Of a stretch of DNA of 64,000 nt, positions 38,119 to 47,512 are shown one piece after another (within the stretch, counting starts at the first letter, position 1; the number at the start of each line of letters is the position of its first letter). The DNA comes from Nitrospirota bacterium (GTDB lineage: Bacteria > Nitrospirota > Thermodesulfovibrionia > UBA6902), in assembly GCA_016213935.1 (NCBI GenBank), contig JACQZG010000009.1, positions 64,647 through 128,646 of the forward strand, given 5' to 3'. The notes under the pieces are model-generated. The model saw nothing but the letters and a program-made list of their open reading frames with translations, did no database searches and had not been told where the DNA came from. Made by a program: the position numbers and the translations under genes.

Positions 38119-38135
38119 AGAGGCCTAAATTTGAA

Positions 38136-39068
38136 TTAATGCTTATTTTTCAATATTGCCTTTATCTCCTCAATATCATGCCTCATCTGCCTGGCGAGTT
38201 CGTCGGCCCCTGAAAACTTCTTTTCATCTCTTATCCGTTTAACAAACTCGACGTCTATCTCTTTTCCGACGATCTCGCCGTCAAAGTCGAAGATATGGAC
38301 TTCAAAGCTCGGCTTCATCTGCATGAAGGTTGGATTGAAACCTATATTGGCGGCGCCGCCGAAAGATTTTTTATCGAGCTTTACTTTTACGGCGTAAACT
38401 CCGTCCATAGGGAGAAGTTCGTTTGAAGTGGAGATATTGGCAGTCGGTATGTGCAGGAGGGCTTTGCCCCTCTTTGCGCCTTCGATGACAACTCCCTCGA
38501 CGGAATAGTGCCTCCCCAAAAAGAGCGGGGCCTCGTCTACCTTTCCTTTCGCGATGAGGCTTCTTACCTTTGAACTGCTTAAAACGATATTGTTATATGT
38601 GATCGCAGGAACGGCGGTGACCTTGAAGCCGTATTCGCTTCCGAGCTCCTTTAATAATTCAGGAGAGCCTCTTCTCCCTTTTCCGAAAAGATAGTTCTCG
38701 CCGACAAAGACCTCTTTTACGCCGACGGCATCCCAGAGGATGTCGTGCACAAAATCTTCGGCAGTCATCATGGCAAACTCTTTTGTAAAGTTGGCGCATA
38801 TGAGCACGTCAATTCCGTACCTCTTTATAAGTTCGGCCTTGCTTTTGAACGGCGTGAGGCGGCTCGGCGCCCTTTCAGGAGCGATGACTCTCAGGGGATG
38901 GGGTTCAAATGTGAAGACGACTGACGTCCCCTTCTTTTTTTTGGCCCTCTCAATAACCATCCTGAATATTTCCTGATGGCCGAGATGCACTCCGTCAAAG
39001 TTGCCTATGGTAAGAACGGGGTAGGGGTACTTCTTTTTTATATGCTCGATTCCGTCAATGATTGTCAT
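38136..39068 (-). CDS. ribF: Bifunctional riboflavin kinase / FAD synthetase
   Basis: 310 residues. The N-terminal FAD synthetase domain shows TIGNFDGVHLGHQEIF (nucleotidyltransferase HxGH-like motif) and VGENYLFGKGRRG. The C-terminal kinase domain begins near residue 180 with GRHYSVEGVVIEGAKRG and includes PTANI. It makes FMN and then FAD in the cytoplasm. It converges on priA and is followed upstream by rlmN with a 50-bp gap. Confidence 0.95.
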   Translation of the reverse strand: MTIIDGIEHIKKKYPYPVLTIGNFDGVHLGHQEIFRMVIERAKKKKGTSVVFTFEPHPLRVIAPERAPSRLTPFKSKAELIKRYGIDVLICANFTKEFAMMTAEDFVHDILWDAVGVKEVFVGENYLFGKGRRGSPELLKELGSEYGFKVTAVPAITYNNIVLSSSKVRSLIAKGKVDEAPLFLGRHYSVEGVVIEGAKRGKALLHIPTANISTSNELLPMDGVYAVKVKLDKKSFGGAANIGFNPTFMQMKPSFEVHIFDFDGEIVGKEIDVEFVKRIRDEKKFSGADELARQMRHDIEEIKAILKNKH

Positions 39069-39118
39069 GGCGGATAATTATAACAAACAATTAACGGGGA
39101 AGTTCATTTAAAAATTAT

Positions 39119-40183
39119 TCATTGCGGCTTATTCTCATATTCAGCCTTCAACTGCCCGCATGCCGCTGATATGTCGGAGCCCTTGCTTTTCCTGATGCTA
39201 ACAGACAGCTTCCCGTTTAAAAGTATCTCCTGAAAACGGTGTACCCTGTTCCCGGAAGGTTTTGCGAGAGCTTTATCATTACTCGGATTACATGGAATCA
39301 GGTTGACCTTTGCCCTTATTCCTTTAAGAAGCCTTACAAGCCTCAGGGCGTCCTCATTAGAATCATTAACTCCTCCTATCAGGACATACTCAAAGGTTAT
39401 CCTTCTTCGCGGGGCAAGCGGATATTCACGGCATGCCTGAAGAAGCTCTTTTATCGGGAATTTTCTGTTTATCGGCATGATCCTGCTTCTGATTTCATCT
39501 GTGGTAGCATTCAGTGAAACGGCAAGGTTCACTCCGGGGCCGTATTTGCCGAGCTCGTAAATTTTCGGAACGATTCCTGCGGTGGAGAGAGTGATGCGCC
39601 TCTTTGAATAATTCATCACGGATGTGAATTTCCAGAGGGCTTTGTTCACCTCAGCGAAGTTATTGAGAGGTTCGCCCATTCCCATAAGGACGATATTTGT
39701 GATATCAGCGGGTTCACTGCCGGATACGAGGCTCTCTTTAAGATATTTACCGAGGAATACCGCCTGATCAACAATCTCGTATGATTTGAGGTTTCGTCTG
39801 AAGCCGTGCGCGCCTGTCCTGCAGAAGAGGCATTTGAGGGTGCATCCTGCCTGCGAGGAGACGCATATCGTGTATTTGCCCTCTCCATGGATATTGGGTA
39901 TCAGGACGCTCTCTATCCTTTCGCCGTCCTCAAGTTCAAACAAGAACTTCACTGTCCCGTCTTTTGACTTATTTATACCGATAAGGGCAGGGCTGCTTAT
40001 AAAAGAGATTTTCTTAAGCTTCTCTCTCGCCTCTTTTGATAGGTCGGTCATTTCGTCTATCGAAAAGGTAAGCTTTCTGTATATCCAGCCGATGACCTGC
40101 TTCGCCCTATATGGCTTCTCCCCGAGAGCTTCGATGAAATGCACAAGTTCGTCAGCAGAAAATTCTTTGAGGTTTGTCTTCAT
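39119..40183 (-). CDS. rlmN: Dual-specificity 23S rRNA/tRNA adenine-C2 methyltransferase RlmN
   Basis: 354 residues. The radical SAM motif is CTLKCLFCRTG (CX3CX2C), the SAM motif is LMGMGEPLNNF, and IPCNPSND is near the C-terminus. The methyl-carrying Cys is probably in the SDISAACGQL stretch. It methylates A2503 of 23S rRNA and A37 of some tRNAs. Related Cfr proteins lack the same N-terminal layout, so RlmN is the safer call. Confidence 0.95.
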   Translation of the reverse strand: MKTNLKEFSADELVHFIEALGEKPYRAKQVIGWIYRKLTFSIDEMTDLSKEAREKLKKISFISSPALIGINKSKDGTVKFLFELEDGERIESVLIPNIHGEGKYTICVSSQAGCTLKCLFCRTGAHGFRRNLKSYEIVDQAVFLGKYLKESLVSGSEPADITNIVLMGMGEPLNNFAEVNKALWKFTSVMNYSKRRITLSTAGIVPKIYELGKYGPGVNLAVSLNATTDEIRSRIMPINRKFPIKELLQACREYPLAPRRRITFEYVLIGGVNDSNEDALRLVRLLKGIRAKVNLIPCNPSNDKALAKPSGNRVHRFQEILLNGKLSVSIRKSKGSDISAACGQLKAEYENKPQ

Positions 40184-40249
40184 GATAAGCTTCTAAAATA
40201 TTTTTTGTTGTATATTATATATGTTTAAAATTTGTTTTGGAGATGAACC

Positions 40250-40459
40250 ATGAAATGCAAAATGGACGAACACGCCGGCCTCTGCAATTGCACTTATTCT
40301 TCGTGCGAGCGAAGGCTCAAGTGCTGCGACTGCCTCCACTATCACAGGAAGAAGGGGCAGCTTCCGGCATGTTTTTTCAATGCCGAGTTTGAGATAACGT
40401 ATGACCGTTCGATAGCAAACTTCATAAAGATGCGCAAAGGACAATGCCTGCCGGCGTGA
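40250..40459 (+). CDS. DUF6485 cysteine-rich cytosolic protein
   Basis: 69 residues with nine cysteines, in the order CNCTYSSCERR, CCDCLHYH and LPACFF, as in the small DUF6485 cytosolic protein family of anaerobes; the C-terminus TYDRSIANF is also typical. The cysteines suggest metal or Fe-S binding; function is unknown. A TTTTGGAG-type site precedes the ATG. The last ten bases of the gene are the first ten bases of the tRNA-Leu gene, and the stop codon TGA is tRNA positions 8-10. Confidence 0.8.
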   Translation: MKCKMDEHAGLCNCTYSSCERRLKCCDCLHYHRKKGQLPACFFNAEFEITYDRSIANFIKMRKGQCLPA

Positions 40460-40536
40460 TGGAATTGGCAGACGTGCCGGACTCAAAATCCGGTGAGGGC
40501 GACCTCGTGGGGGTTCGACTCCCCCCGCCGGCACCA
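40450..40536 (+). tRNA. tRNA-Leu (anticodon CAA)
   Basis: 87 bases with an encoded CCA end. The acceptor GCCGGCG pairs with CGCCGGC. The anticodon arm is CCGGA-CTCAAAA-TCCGG with CAA at 34-36. The long variable arm GAGG-GCGA-CCTC marks a class II tRNA, and the T arm has GGTTCGACTCC. Confidence 0.97.
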
Positions 40537-40604
40537 TTTATAATCTTTTATTCGTATATCTTATCAGGATGAATACGTAAATTATCTGTTTTATCTGCGC
40601 GATT

Positions 40605-42035
40605 ATGGAAGCCTTGAATTTCATTCAGGAGTGGTCGGGGAATAATTTAGATATCATCTTCTTTGTCTACGGCCTCGGCTTCCTGGTGATGGGCATCACC
40701 ATCATCGTACATCCTAAGAAAGGGAGCGAGTTCAGAATTGCAGATTCGATCTGGCTTCTTGCCGCCTTTGGATTGTCACACGGCCTGAATGAACATCTCG
40801 ACATGTTCGCGATAATAAAAGGGAGGCATCCTTCTCTTGATATTGTCAGATGGTTTGTTCTTGTAATTTCCTACATATTTTTATTTGAATTCGGAAGGCG
40901 TCTTCTCATTTTGGTTTCAGCAAATTCCAACGCGGCGGGGAAAAGAGCGTCCCGGCTTTTTGGCTGGTGGACTACTCCATTAATTGTGGCAGTTATCCTT
41001 TTTAAAGCTTTTTCATCGTCCGACTTTTGGCTGACAGGCAGTATCTGGACAAGATATCTCCTCGGTTTTAGCGGCAGTTACTTGATCGGAAGCTGCCTCT
41101 ACTATTATTTTGCTCATAATGAAGATATCTTAAGGCCGCTGCATCTGAAAAAGTATTTTTTTATCTTTAGCATTGCTTTTTATATATACGGCATTCTTGG
41201 CGGACTTATTGTTCCGAAGGCAGACTTTTTCCCGGCAAGCCTCTTCAATAATGAATCGTTCCATAAAACGTTTCATATCCCGGTTCAGGCTTTCAGGGCT
41301 CTTTGCGCTTTGGCCGCCTCATGGGCAATAGGCGGAATTCTTCAGATATTCAACTGGGAGATGCGGAAAAAGCTCGAAGTATCGCGCAATCAACTCAGAA
41401 GGATGATATCAAGGCTCTCAAAGGTTGAGGATGAAGAGAGGAGGCGTATTGCCGAGGACCTGCATGACCATATCGGGCAGAACCTCGCTATATCCAAGAT
41501 CAGGCTCAAGATGCTGAAAGACGCTTCTCACTTGCCGGCTGAAGAGATTCAGAATATACTTTCATTGATAGACGAGGCTATCTCATACACAAGGTCGCTC
41601 ACTTTCGAGATCAGCCCGCAGGTTCTCCATCAGCTTGGTTTGATCCCTGCCATTGTTTGGCTTGCGGATCTTTTCAGAAAGAAGCACGGACTTATGGTTA
41701 AAGTGACAGCCGAGGGCAATCTTGAAAATATCCGGCATGAAGAAAGCATATTTCTTTTCAAGGCAGTCAGAGAACTTCTTCATAATGTTGTTAAGCATGC
41801 CGATGCCGCAGAGACCAAGATAATAATCGAGAGCGGAGAAAAGGATATCACTGTCGCAGTTCAGGATGACGGAATAGGTTTTGACACGCGTTTAATAGCT
41901 GATTTAGGGAAAGAGAGCAGTGAATTTGGTATACTTAATATACAGGAAAGGGCGAGCCAGCTTGGCGGCTCGGTTGTTATAACTTCTGCGAAAGGGGCAG
42001 GGACAAGAGCCGTGATTAAGGTTCCGGCGGGATAA
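40605..42035 (+). CDS. Membrane sensor histidine kinase, NarX/HisKA_3 type
   Basis: 476 residues. About seven membrane helices fill residues 15-250, an integral sensor of unknown ligand. A coiled linker leads to the HisKA_3 dimer domain with phospho-acceptor His287 (AEDLHDHIGQ). The ATPase domain shows the N box ELLHNVVKHA, G1 DDGIGFD and G2 FGILNIQERASQLGG. It is translated just before its partner regulator (4-bp gap). The pair lies directly before the giant cytochrome genes, so control of those genes is possible (inference). Confidence 0.92.
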   Translation: MEALNFIQEWSGNNLDIIFFVYGLGFLVMGITIIVHPKKGSEFRIADSIWLLAAFGLSHGLNEHLDMFAIIKGRHPSLDIVRWFVLVISYIFLFEFGRRLLILVSANSNAAGKRASRLFGWWTTPLIVAVILFKAFSSSDFWLTGSIWTRYLLGFSGSYLIGSCLYYYFAHNEDILRPLHLKKYFFIFSIAFYIYGILGGLIVPKADFFPASLFNNESFHKTFHIPVQAFRALCALAASWAIGGILQIFNWEMRKKLEVSRNQLRRMISRLSKVEDEERRRIAEDLHDHIGQNLAISKIRLKMLKDASHLPAEEIQNILSLIDEAISYTRSLTFEISPQVLHQLGLIPAIVWLADLFRKKHGLMVKVTAEGNLENIRHEESIFLFKAVRELLHNVVKHADAAETKIIIESGEKDITVAVQDDGIGFDTRLIADLGKESSEFGILNIQERASQLGGSVVITSAKGAGTRAVIKVPAG

Positions 42036-42039
42036 AATT

Positions 42040-42696
42040 ATGGGCGGTTCGGTAAATAAAATACTTATTGCTGACGATCACAAGATCATGCGGGATGGCC
42101 TGCGGATCCTTCTTGAGAAGCATGAAGAGTTCAAAGTTATAGGGGAGGCAGGCGACGGCAGGACAGCTGTGAAGATGGCGTCTGAACTCTCTCCCGATCT
42201 GATCGTTATGGACGCATCAATGCCGGATATGAACGGCATAGAGGCAACCCGCCAGATCATGTCAAAAAGCTCCGGCGTAAAGATAATCGCATTATCCATG
42301 CATTCTGACAGGCAGTATATCATCGAGATGCTGAAGGCGGGCGCCCTCGGTTATGTTCTTAAGGACTGCGCTTATGATGAATTGGTAAATGCCATCAGAT
42401 CGGTCATGGATGATGTCATGTACCTCAGCCCGAAGATAGCGGACTCCATTCTTACCGAATATATCAGCGGCGTGCCTTTCAAGAATATCACCGCGTTCTC
42501 TTCGCTCACAAACAGGGAGAGGGAGGTATTACAGCTTATATCCGAAGGTAAGACGACAAAAGAGATAGCCGCTATTCTGAATGTCAGCATTAAAACCGTT
42601 GAGACGCATCGGCAGCAGCTTATGAACAAGTTGAAGATACATAGTATAGCAGGCCTTACCAAATACGCAGTCCGTGAAGGACTGACCTCTTTATAA
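42040..42696 (+). CDS. NarL/FixJ-family response regulator
   Basis: 218 residues. The receiver domain has the acid pocket (ADDH), phospho-acceptor Asp58 (VMDASMPDMNG) and Lys in LKDCAYDE. The C-terminal LuxR-type helix-turn-helix reads LTNREREVLQLISEGKTTKE and NVSIKTVETH. It follows the kinase gene by 4 bp, so the pair forms one two-component system. Targets unknown; the next gene downstream has a sigma-54-type promoter, which NarL-type regulators do not normally activate alone. Confidence 0.93.
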   Translation: MGGSVNKILIADDHKIMRDGLRILLEKHEEFKVIGEAGDGRTAVKMASELSPDLIVMDASMPDMNGIEATRQIMSKSSGVKIIALSMHSDRQYIIEMLKAGALGYVLKDCAYDELVNAIRSVMDDVMYLSPKIADSILTEYISGVPFKNITAFSSLTNREREVLQLISEGKTTKEIAAILNVSIKTVETHRQQLMNKLKIHSIAGLTKYAVREGLTSL

Positions 42697-42900
42697 CCAC
42701 GGATTAAGTGAAATCCCTCTTTAGTGCGCAATTTTTATCAAAATTTCTTTTGTTTATTAAGGTGTTTCCTCGTTAATTATCAGGTAATATCCCGATACAA
42801 TTTTATCGGTTCTATCTGATATGCTAAAGAAAATCGTTATCTGATTGTAACTAAAAGGAAAAAAAATAGCGGTTGATAGTGCAAATGAATGTAGATATAT

Positions 42901-42916
42901 TGGCATCTACTTTGCT
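42901..42916 (+). promoter_or_regulatory. Sigma-54-type (-24/-12) promoter before the first giant cytochrome gene
   Basis: TGGCAT, 5 bases, TTGCT. The invariant GG (42902-42903) and GC (42914-42915) have the exact 10-base separation required. Expected start of transcription is near 42926, just before the GGAGG site at 42928-42932, so the leader would be very short. The rest of the 42697-42937 gap shows no gene. Confidence 0.55.
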
Positions 42917-42937
42917 TCTTATTAAATGGAGGTTGAG

Positions 42938-45900
42938 ATGCTTATGAAGTCCGGCATAAGACTCCATATAATAATTTCAGGTTTAATCCTTCTGATTGCC
43001 GCAGCGGTTTCTGCCATAGATTATCCCCATTCACCTGCCAATTATTATGACTGTTCAAACTGTCATGACATAAACAGCTCCAATCCTTATTTACTGCCTG
43101 AATGGACAGGGGACTATGAGATGCAGGATGAAGACGACATACCGGTAAACCATTTATGCAGAAGCTGCCATTATGACGGAGGTCCGACCCCGGCGCACGG
43201 AACGCATTCCTATCTTACATTGGGCTACACATCAGGGACGAGCCCCTACGGCCTGTGGCAGGTACGTTGCATCACATGTCATGACCCTCATTATCAGCAG
43301 CAATTCAGCAAGTACCGCACGACAGGTGACCAATACTGGGTAGTTAAGCTGCTTGTGGATACGGTTACGGCATCGGGGACATCTTCAACGCTTAAGGCGC
43401 AGGGTTCGCCGGGCTGGACAGTTGACGCGTATAAAAGCATGAAGGTAGTGCCCAATGTCAATGCGAAATATCCCATTGCGTACAAGATAACCGGAAACAC
43501 ATCAGACACTCTGACGATAAAGGGGCAGGTTACCGGTGTTGTAAGCGGCAATACCTTTGCGATTATATACGGCAAACTCATCAGATCAGAAATAAGGCTT
43601 GACGACATAATCAATCCCGTGTCATCGACCGTAAAGACCGGGATAAAGAAGGTGAAATTATTCAGGGCATCGGGCCAGAATTCCTGCGTGGACGGTGACG
43701 GTGTATATGACGGTGTGTGCGAGGTCTGCCACACGGAGACGGGATATCACAAAAACAACGCCGGCGGCAACCATAACCATAATCTCGGAGTACACTGTAC
43801 TGATTGTCATAGCCATAAAGGCGGGTTTCAGGGCGGCGGCACGAGCGGCGGCCATCCCACTCATTTGACAGCAGGCCAGGGGCCTCATCTTACATGCCAG
43901 GCAGGAAACTATGGGTGTCACGGGACATATGTTCCCAATTCAGCAGACCCTCTTTTTGCAGACGGCGAGGATTTTGACGAGACAGGCATCTGCGACAACT
44001 GCCACGGCGGAAGCGACGGCGGGAACATGGCAAAGACATATTGGCCCGAATCCCCCGGGACATGGGCGTGGGAGAGAGGGGAAAATGTATTTTGCGGAAG
44101 CTGTCATGATGTTACACAGGGCAAGACGCAGGCAGACGGCGGAGGCGATACCGCCCCCAATGTCATGGGTGACGACAATGTTACAAATGACGGCGACAAT
44201 CCCACATACGGTTTTTTGGTGACGGGGCACGGCAAGCCATCGGGCAATTATCAGAGGCTTTCTTGGCAGGATACAACGGCAAGCGGAAATCCTGCCGCTA
44301 ACAGGCAGTGCATTTCCTGTCACGATGCGGCATCTCAGCATTTCAACAACGCCAACAAGAGGCTTAAGGCAGGGTATGAGAATGACAATAACAACAGCAA
44401 CTGCAAGCAGTGCCATAATCCCGGGACAACAGCGGGGAACAATCCTCAGTGGTACACGACATATGCCGTTTATCAGAATTCAGCGCATGGAAACAAGAAG
44501 TGCTCCGACTGTCATGATGTGCACGGAAATTCAGGCAGTTATATAGGTATGACAAAGCTTAACCAGGAATCGTTGTGTAATCAGGGAAGCTGTCATTCAG
44601 GCGTTGGCGGGCATCCCGGAGTTGGTTCAACCGCGTTTAGTTATAACAGCAAGAATTACACTCTTGAGTGCGTATCATGTCACAACGTACATGTTGTTAC
44701 CGGCAGATATAATCAGGCTGACCAGAACAAGAGCCCTGTAACCAGATTCGCGGACAATCTTAATTTATGGGGTGACGTGTCAGGTGAAAAAATGAATGCA
44801 TATGCCGGGAGCGGCACATACCGTAAGCCGAACGGAGAATCATTCACCGGCGACCAGCTTCCCGATTATGCCACGTTCTGCACCGACTGCCACGGACAGG
44901 GCGGATCAACTAACGTGCCCTTTGGCATTAGTTGGGATAGCGATCCGCATGGCAGGCAGTCTGCCAATCAGCCTAACGGTTACGGAACATGCCCGAACTG
45001 GTTCGCTTGCGGCAATGCCTTTGGCTGGGACGGCGATGACTGTGTCGGCACTCAGGAAGAATGCTGGCCTGTTACGCCCAGAGGCGCAGGAGATCAACTT
45101 TACTCAAGAAACGTTTACACGCATACGGAGCGGGTTGCCGGGGCAAACTTTGTTCTTTCCTGCACGGATTGCCATACAGGCCATGGTTCAGGCAATCTCG
45201 GCAGGTCCAATGTCAACGGCGGCTCTTTCACTGGCAACTGGAACAGCATGTGCAATAATTGCCATTACTATTACAGCGACTGGCACGCGGGTATGGCATG
45301 CGGGAACGCAAGCTGTCATGTCTCTTCAAGAATGAGCGCCCCCGGCGTTGGTTCATCGAGCACTCCTCATCAGATGGTAAATAGTTCCGGATCGGGCGGC
45401 ACAAGAACTCATACGGACGGACTGGTATTAAAATACAATTTTGAGAACGATCTCAAGGATTCAAGCGGCTGGCAGATAGACGGGAAGTGGTATTCGACGT
45501 CAGGTTCATTTAATACCGGGAAATCAGGCCAGGCGGTTGTGCTCGGGGAGGATATCGGTGTTCAAGTGGGAACAGAAAACGGCTATTGGTCAACTGATGA
45601 GGGCTATCACGGCACCTGGAAATATACAGAGATGAAATACAATACCACTCTTGAAGCATGGGTTTATCCGACCGACAATGCCAAGAGCGAGTATACGATT
45701 TTCAACAAACAGGTAGGTGTCAGCACCAACGGAAGTTATCATTTCACGCTAAAAAAGGTCAACGGCACATTGCGGGCTAATTTCAGCATGGCGGCAGACA
45801 ATAACGGTTTTACTCAGGACGGAAGGGCGGGAGTGCGAGGAGCATACAGTTCAGTAGCAATTCCGCTGAACAAATGGACGCATGTAGCAGCGACATTCGA

Positions 45901-47365
45901 TACAGGCGGGGCTGACAGGAACCCAGCCGATCTTTCAGTCGGCAGAATACGGATATATATAAACGGCGAGGATGTAACAACAAGCGATTCTTCCGGAAAC
46001 AGCATGCAGCCCGGTGCAAATGAAACATCGATATTTGCCTTCTCTGAAAACAGCCCGTGGAACCAGGCAGGCGTCTGCTATAACGATTCATGGTGCGCCT
46101 CAGAGTTTTCAATCGGCGGTTTTGACTGGGAGTATACGAATTTTATAGGCAGGATAGACGAGGCAGCGGTTTGGAATATTACAAAGAACAGCACATATTT
46201 TGCGTCATATGATTCACAGGCAGGCCCGTATATAAGCCATGTGGAAGGATTGATTGGGACCAACCAGCTTACCGTAAGATTCTCGGAAGGGGTTTATACA
46301 AGCACCGGCTCGTCAGGAGCGCTTCTGTCTACAGACTTCACGCTGGCAGATACGGGCGGCAATAATCCAAGGACAATTACCGGCGTTACACATACGGCAG
46401 GTTCATCAACTGCGGTCATCGCCATGAGCGCGCCTCTTGTTGTCGCAGACGTCAATACTGATACACTTCGCGCCGCTACTGCAAGTTCTATTTATGACAA
46501 CTATAACAACGCGATGGGGACGGAGACTGTGACAATAGGTCTGTCATCACAATGTCCGACATCGCCTGTGAGCATACAGTTAAATGAGGCGTCCGGCAGT
46601 TCATACATAATGGATTCGCAGAATATTCTGTACGGCGCTGTTAACGGCGGGGCATCAACATTGACTGGCAGCGCGTATTCCGGAGGCGGTGACGGAAGCG
46701 GCAGATATATAATGTTTGACTATAACAATTCATGCCTGCAGGCATCCACAGCCATGACTCTTGAAACACGCATCAAACCTACAGGCCTGTCAACAGTGAC
46801 AGGAGACACGCTATATGTCAGGCGTATTCTGGCAAGAGACGGCGGCGGGAATTACCAGCTCTCGGTCTGGCGCAATAACACATGGAATAATCCGACAACA
46901 GACACATACAATGCCCCGAACTACGAAGCATCCATTGCTCTCTGGATATATGTCATGGATGCACACGGAGGAAGTTCATGGAAACCAGTTCTTACAAATT
47001 ACACAGGCGCCAAAACCGGGTCTGAGAATGACTGTCCGATAGTATCTGACCATTGGTATCAGATAAAAGCGGTATGGGATACAAGCAAGGCAGGCGGCAC
47101 GCCGGGTCAGTTCTTCACGCCTGCGGATATTTTCATAGACGATCAGGGTACTGACGGAACGGGCGCAGGCGAAAACTGGACGGGTTCCATTAACTGCACT
47201 GATTCAGATCAGTCGCTGAAACCTGATACGTCAAAGTTCTATACCGAAGATCAAATCATGCGTGCTGACGGTAATTTTGCCATTGGGACTAATAGAAGCA
47301 ATCCCGCTAACAATCTGTTTAACGGCCTGATTGACTGGATAACGTGGAAGGACAGTATTGATTGA
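42938..47365 (+). CDS. Giant secreted multiheme cytochrome with two LamG-like domains
   Basis: 1475 residues from the ATG at 42938, which has GGAGG five bases ahead; an ATG four codons upstream overlaps that site. After a signal peptide (about 1-28) there are 14 CXXCH motifs between residues about 38 and 790, plus CNQGSCH and CGNASCH (CX4CH) and one CX6CH. From about 825 to 1090 is a LamG/concanavalin-like domain (LEAWVYPTD, NKWTHVAATFD), then an Ig-like segment (to about 1200), then a second LamG-like domain to the end. No sorting tail is seen. The heme part is closely related to the next gene. Likely outer-surface electron transfer with binding to a polymer or cell surface (inference). Confidence 0.88.
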   Translation: MLMKSGIRLHIIISGLILLIAAAVSAIDYPHSPANYYDCSNCHDINSSNPYLLPEWTGDYEMQDEDDIPVNHLCRSCHYDGGPTPAHGTHSYLTLGYTSGTSPYGLWQVRCITCHDPHYQQQFSKYRTTGDQYWVVKLLVDTVTASGTSSTLKAQGSPGWTVDAYKSMKVVPNVNAKYPIAYKITGNTSDTLTIKGQVTGVVSGNTFAIIYGKLIRSEIRLDDIINPVSSTVKTGIKKVKLFRASGQNSCVDGDGVYDGVCEVCHTETGYHKNNAGGNHNHNLGVHCTDCHSHKGGFQGGGTSGGHPTHLTAGQGPHLTCQAGNYGCHGTYVPNSADPLFADGEDFDETGICDNCHGGSDGGNMAKTYWPESPGTWAWERGENVFCGSCHDVTQGKTQADGGGDTAPNVMGDDNVTNDGDNPTYGFLVTGHGKPSGNYQRLSWQDTTASGNPAANRQCISCHDAASQHFNNANKRLKAGYENDNNNSNCKQCHNPGTTAGNNPQWYTTYAVYQNSAHGNKKCSDCHDVHGNSGSYIGMTKLNQESLCNQGSCHSGVGGHPGVGSTAFSYNSKNYTLECVSCHNVHVVTGRYNQADQNKSPVTRFADNLNLWGDVSGEKMNAYAGSGTYRKPNGESFTGDQLPDYATFCTDCHGQGGSTNVPFGISWDSDPHGRQSANQPNGYGTCPNWFACGNAFGWDGDDCVGTQEECWPVTPRGAGDQLYSRNVYTHTERVAGANFVLSCTDCHTGHGSGNLGRSNVNGGSFTGNWNSMCNNCHYYYSDWHAGMACGNASCHVSSRMSAPGVGSSSTPHQMVNSSGSGGTRTHTDGLVLKYNFENDLKDSSGWQIDGKWYSTSGSFNTGKSGQAVVLGEDIGVQVGTENGYWSTDEGYHGTWKYTEMKYNTTLEAWVYPTDNAKSEYTIFNKQVGVSTNGSYHFTLKKVNGTLRANFSMAADNNGFTQDGRAGVRGAYSSVAIPLNKWTHVAATFDTGGADRNPADLSVGRIRIYINGEDVTTSDSSGNSMQPGANETSIFAFSENSPWNQAGVCYNDSWCASEFSIGGFDWEYTNFIGRIDEAAVWNITKNSTYFASYDSQAGPYISHVEGLIGTNQLTVRFSEGVYTSTGSSGALLSTDFTLADTGGNNPRTITGVTHTAGSSTAVIAMSAPLVVADVNTDTLRAATASSIYDNYNNAMGTETVTIGLSSQCPTSPVSIQLNEASGSSYIMDSQNILYGAVNGGASTLTGSAYSGGGDGSGRYIMFDYNNSCLQASTAMTLETRIKPTGLSTVTGDTLYVRRILARDGGGNYQLSVWRNNTWNNPTTDTYNAPNYEASIALWIYVMDAHGGSSWKPVLTNYTGAKTGSENDCPIVSDHWYQIKAVWDTSKAGGTPGQFFTPADIFIDDQGTDGTGAGENWTGSINCTDSDQSLKPDTSKFYTEDQIMRADGNFAIGTNRSNPANNLFNGLIDWITWKDSID

Positions 47366-47512
47366 TTTGTTCCGGATGACCTGCCGCAATGAATTGCCGA
47401 AACGCCTTATCTTGCTGCCCGTCTCTATGGATTTATTTTTCTAACTATAGAATTAACATTATATATTTCTATAGCTTAATTTTTTGTTTCATAATTTATA
47501 TAGGGGATAATC

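Noticed and set aside
42928..42937. Start of the first giant cytochrome at the ATG at 42926
   Set aside because: That ATG is fused to the GGAGG ribosome site, which is correctly spaced for the ATG at 42938.
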